Origin: Enterovibrio sp045679545
Lineage (GTDB): Bacteria; Pseudomonadota; Gammaproteobacteria; Enterobacterales; Vibrionaceae
Direction of reading: 5' to 3'
DNA: 64,000 bases
NCBI RefSeq assembly: GCF_045679545.1
Contig: NZ_CP166194.1
Span: 1,364,001-1,428,000, forward strand
Shown in pieces: positions 61,146 to 64,000 of this stretch. Numbering within the stretch: the first letter of the stretch is position 1; each line of letters opens with the position of its first letter. Below the pieces are notes generated by a model. It was not told the origin of the DNA, did no database searches, and was given only the letters and a program-made list of their open reading frames with translations. The position numbers were made by a program, and so were the translations under genes.

Positions 61146-63443
61146 ATGAGCAACTACGTCAGCAAAATGCGCACTCTGGTTGTAGAGCCGCAAAACATTG
61201 ATCCAAGCAGTTACGCTGCACGCACCACCCAATCTTTGATTACAGAGCTGCATGAACGCACTGTCGAAATTGTCACAGCAAATTCTTATGAAGATGCAAA
61301 GGCTGTTATTCTTGCATCACACATCGATAGCCTTGTACTGACACTTGATAAATCAGAAGAGCAAATCCTTCATTCAAACGAAGAAATTGAACTGCTAAAC
61401 ACGCTCAAAGATCGTCAGTCAGAAGTGCCTGTCTTCTTGCTTGCAGAGCGTGCCCGTACTTCGATTCTTGCGAACCGCAAACTGATGGAACGTGTGGATG
61501 AGTGTTACTCCGTACTGGAAGACACCGCTGATTTCGTTGCAGGTCGTATTGTTGCTGCCATGAAGCGCTACCGTGAGCATGTATTGCCACCATTGATGAA
61601 AGCAATGATGCAATACAACGACATTCACGAATATTCATGGTCTGCGCCAGGTCACCAAGGTGGCATTGGTTTTACCAAAACTCCTGCGGGTAATCAGTTC
61701 TATCAATTCTACGGTGAGAACCTGTTCCGCTCAGACATGGGCATTGAACGCGCAGCGTTAGGTTCATTGTTGGACCACACTGGCGCATTTAAAGACAGCG
61801 AAGAAGAAGCATCAAAAATCTTCGGTGCGCACCAATCGTATTCAGGCATTGTGGGTACATCAGGTTCTAACCGCACCATCATGCAAGCATGTTTGAAAGA
61901 CGATGACATTGCGATTATCGACCGCAATTGCCACAAATCTATCGAACAAGGCTTGATCCTGACAGGTGCTCGACCTGTGTACATGGCACCAAGCCGCAAC
62001 TGCTACGGCATCATTGGCCCCATCAGCCAAGCGACCATGTCAGCAGCGTCTATCAAACAAAAAATTGAAGACGGCAAACTGACCAAAGAGTACGCGGGTA
62101 AATCACCACGCTACGCGGTTGTGACCAACTGTACCTATGACGGCCTTTGTTACAACTCAGAACGTGCAGAAGCATTGCTGTCTGAAAGCTCTCACCGTAT
62201 TCATATGGACGAAGCGTGGTTTGGTTATGCTCGATTCAACCCTGTGTACAAAGGTCACTTTGCCATGCGTGGTAATGCCGACGAACACAAAGGCCCAACC
62301 GTGTTTGCAACCCATTCAACCCACAAACTGTTGAATGCCTTGTCTCAAGCGTCCTACATTCATGTGCGTAACGGCGAAGATGCTATCGACTTCGATCGCT
62401 TCAACCAAGCGTACATGATGCACACCTCCACATCACCGCTTTACGCGATCTGTGCGTCTAACGACGTGGCAGCAAACATGATGAAAGGGGAGAGCGGTTT
62501 ATCGCTGACGAATGAAGTGATCCGCGAAGCGGTTATCTTCCGTCAAAGCGTGCGTAAACTGTTCAATGATTACACCACCGATGGTGATTGGTTCTTCAAG
62601 CCTTGGAATGCGGAAGTTGTTACGGACACCAACGGCGAGAAAGTGAAATTTGAAGATGCATCGATCGAATCACTCACGACAGTGCAAGACAACTGGGTAC
62701 TGCACCCAGAAGACAAATGGCATGGCTTCGATCACATGGACGACAACTGGTGCATGCTGGACCCAATCAAAGTGAGTTTGCTAACACCAGGCTTGGATGA
62801 TGCAGGCCAGTTCCTTGAAAAAGGTGTACCAGCGGCATTGGTAAGCGCTTATCTTGGTCGTTTTGGTATTGTGCCAACCCGTACGACAGATTTCCAAGTG
62901 ATGTTCCTGTTCTCAATGGGTATCACGAAAGGTAAACGCGATACGCTGATCAACACCTTGTTGTCGTTCAAACGTCACTACGATGCAAACGTGCCGTTGG
63001 AAACCATGCTGCCAGAGTTGGTAGAAAGTGCGCCAGAGATCTACAAAGGCTTGGGCTTGCGTGATTTGGGTGACCGCATGTTCCAATACCTTGTGCGTCA
63101 TAATCCTGCGCAAGTATTGAACGAAGCCTATTCAACCTTGCCAGAAGTGGAACTGAAGCCACGCACGGCTTATCACCACATTGTGGCAAACGAAGTGGAA
63201 TTGGTGCCTTCAGACAAACTGGAAGGTCGCGTTGCGGCGCACTCTGTGATCCCTTACCCACCAGGTATTCCAATGCTGATGGGGGGTGAGAATTTCGGCA
63301 ATGAAAGCAGCCCGCAAATTCAGTACCTGAAAGCCTTAGAAGCATGGGATGACGAGTTCCCTGGTTTTGAACATGAAACCGAAGGGGCTGAAAAAGAACA
63401 CGGTAAATACCATGTGCTTTGCATCAAATCTGACGCGCTGTAA
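61146..63443 (+). CDS. adiA: Acid-inducible biodegradative arginine decarboxylase (AdiA-like)
   Basis: A 765-residue PLP enzyme that converts arginine to agmatine and CO2, consuming a proton. The N-terminal wing domain (about 1-130) is response-regulator-like. The catalytic domain has HEYSWSAPGHQGGIGFTKTP, VGTSGSNRTIMQACL, the PLP lysine in ATHSTHKLLNALSQASYIHV (Lys394), and RIHMDEAWFGYARFNP. The C-terminal stretch is FEHETEGAEKEHGKYHVLC. Length (E. coli AdiA 755) and these motifs separate it from lysine (CadA) and ornithine (SpeF) decarboxylases. The long spacer from the antiporter gene makes co-regulation likely but co-transcription uncertain. Confidence 0.93.
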   Translation: MSNYVSKMRTLVVEPQNIDPSSYAARTTQSLITELHERTVEIVTANSYEDAKAVILASHIDSLVLTLDKSEEQILHSNEEIELLNTLKDRQSEVPVFLLAERARTSILANRKLMERVDECYSVLEDTADFVAGRIVAAMKRYREHVLPPLMKAMMQYNDIHEYSWSAPGHQGGIGFTKTPAGNQFYQFYGENLFRSDMGIERAALGSLLDHTGAFKDSEEEASKIFGAHQSYSGIVGTSGSNRTIMQACLKDDDIAIIDRNCHKSIEQGLILTGARPVYMAPSRNCYGIIGPISQATMSAASIKQKIEDGKLTKEYAGKSPRYAVVTNCTYDGLCYNSERAEALLSESSHRIHMDEAWFGYARFNPVYKGHFAMRGNADEHKGPTVFATHSTHKLLNALSQASYIHVRNGEDAIDFDRFNQAYMMHTSTSPLYAICASNDVAANMMKGESGLSLTNEVIREAVIFRQSVRKLFNDYTTDGDWFFKPWNAEVVTDTNGEKVKFEDASIESLTTVQDNWVLHPEDKWHGFDHMDDNWCMLDPIKVSLLTPGLDDAGQFLEKGVPAALVSAYLGRFGIVPTRTTDFQVMFLFSMGITKGKRDTLINTLLSFKRHYDANVPLETMLPELVESAPEIYKGLGLRDLGDRMFQYLVRHNPAQVLNEAYSTLPEVELKPRTAYHHIVANEVELVPSDKLEGRVAAHSVIPYPPGIPMLMGGENFGNESSPQIQYLKALEAWDDEFPGFEHETEGAEKEHGKYHVLCIKSDAL

Positions 63444-63460
63444 GTGACATCAACAAAAAC

Positions 63461-63488
63461 GCCTTCCCTTTGGGGAAGGCATTTTTTT
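63461..63488 (+). terminator. Terminator of adiA
   Basis: Perfect 8-bp arms GCCTTCCC/GGGAAGGC with a 4-nt loop, followed by ATTTTTTT, 17 nt after the adiA stop. Confidence 0.88.
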
Positions 63489-63514
63489 GGGTCTATCTGC
63501 GTACCTGAAAGGGT

Positions 63515-64000
63515 TCAGAGTGCAGGACACCATGTATAAACCGTGTTGATATCGGTGGCTGGCATTTTCAGCACTTTGTTGCTGCCGCGTATCTCATTTT
63601 GTTTTAGCGCTGCATTAATGGTTTCGCTGGCAGGCAATTCAGCATGAGACAAGATTTGAGCGATGGTGTCCTGTGGCTGTTTGACGAAATCTTCATAGTG
63701 GATAGTGATCATGTCGATATCCAACTCTTGTGCTTCTTGCTTGGTGGTCTGCATTAACTTGTTCAATTGAAATGCCGTACCAGCAACAGCGTGATCGCGC
63801 AGCATGTCGTATTGCGCGAGTTCTTGAAGAGAGTAGGCACCACGCCACCAAAGCAAATGCCGACCTTGATATTCCCACTGTTCACTCGAGATCATGGAAT
63901 GAACCGTGGATGCGGGGTCACGCATAACATTGACGAATTTGGCATCGGGGAAAATGCTGTGTAAAAAACACAATCTCGAAGGTCCGGTAAAACGCAGTGC
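63515..64000 (-). CDS. Sulfotransferase-family protein (partial)
   Basis: The C-terminal 161 residues of a sulfotransferase-3-like protein; the gene runs off the right edge. Visible are ALRFTGPSRLCFLHSIFPDA, the PAPS 3'-phosphate-binding strand KFVNVMRDPASTVHSMISSE, and YEDFVKQPQDTIAQILSHAE. The 5'-PSB (P-loop-like) site lies outside the window. Such proteins transfer sulfate from PAPS to carbohydrate or small-molecule acceptors. The apparent start inside the window (TTG at 63973) is not the real one; the reading frame is open to the edge. Confidence 0.85.
   Translation of the reverse strand, partial: ALRFTGPSRLCFLHSIFPDAKFVNVMRDPASTVHSMISSEQWEYQGRHLLWWRGAYSLQELAQYDMLRDHAVAGTAFQLNKLMQTTKQEAQELDIDMITIHYEDFVKQPQDTIAQILSHAELPASETINAALKQNEIRGSNKVLKMPATDINTVYTWCPAL

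Overview
The window looks like a chromosome segment of a marine gammaproteobacterium of the Vibrionaceae, nearest in feel to Enterovibrio/Grimontia/Vibrio. The grounds are a large secreted chitinase, the yccA-tusE-acyP-rlmI-yccT neighbourhood, a yjfIJKLMC operon, GltS, an acid-stress arginine decarboxylase and moderate GC. The family assignment is inference from gene content and protein style. No phage, insertion sequence, CRISPR array or rRNA operon is visible.

Layout. 0-4.6 kb: the 5' part of an ABC exporter and a 1056-residue chitinase. 5-11.4 kb: a GntR regulator and prpB-prpC-prpD-prpE (2-methylcitrate cycle for propionate). 11.4-16.7 kb: yccT-like, rlmI, a chemoreceptor, acyP, tusE and yccA. 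16.8-21 kb: an aapJQMP-type polar amino acid ABC importer. 21.6 kb: tRNA-Ser(UGA), followed by an unrecognised protein with a probable internal duplication. 22.6-28.2 kb: a FUSC membrane protein and the yjfI-J-K-L-M-C operon. 28.5 kb: a truncated ParE toxin. 29-34.6 kb: gltS, a YtcJ-like amidohydrolase, adenine deaminase and an AraC regulator.

34.7-40.7 kb: a complete protocatechuate 4,5-cleavage operon (galD, ligI, ligK, ligJ, ligA, ligB, ligC), then an aldo/keto reductase and a non-canonical NRAMP-family transporter. 43.6-49 kb: RNase T2, an MFS protein with a long C-terminal tail, an AT-rich patch with a GNAT acetyltransferase, and an M28 aminopeptidase. 49.1-56.4 kb: 3-dehydroshikimate dehydratase, type II dehydroquinase, a Gfo/Idh/MocA dehydrogenase, a GntR regulator and a TRAP transporter. 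This second cluster should import a quinate/shikimate-like compound and turn it into protocatechuate, which the lig operon 9 kb away converts to pyruvate and oxaloacetate. 56.4-64 kb: 5-hydroxyisourate hydrolase, an MFS carrier, a long repeat-bearing intergenic region, an AdiA-like arginine decarboxylase with a PotE-like antiporter, and a partial sulfotransferase.

The strongest biological story is this split catabolic system, in which the first oxidation step appears to be assigned to a Gfo/Idh-type enzyme. Other points of note are short degenerate tandem repeats (16-21 bp units) in four intergenic regions, the two-repeat protein beside tRNA-Ser, candidate GntR operators, and a terminator inside the prp cluster. 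I found no clear new defence or mobile system.
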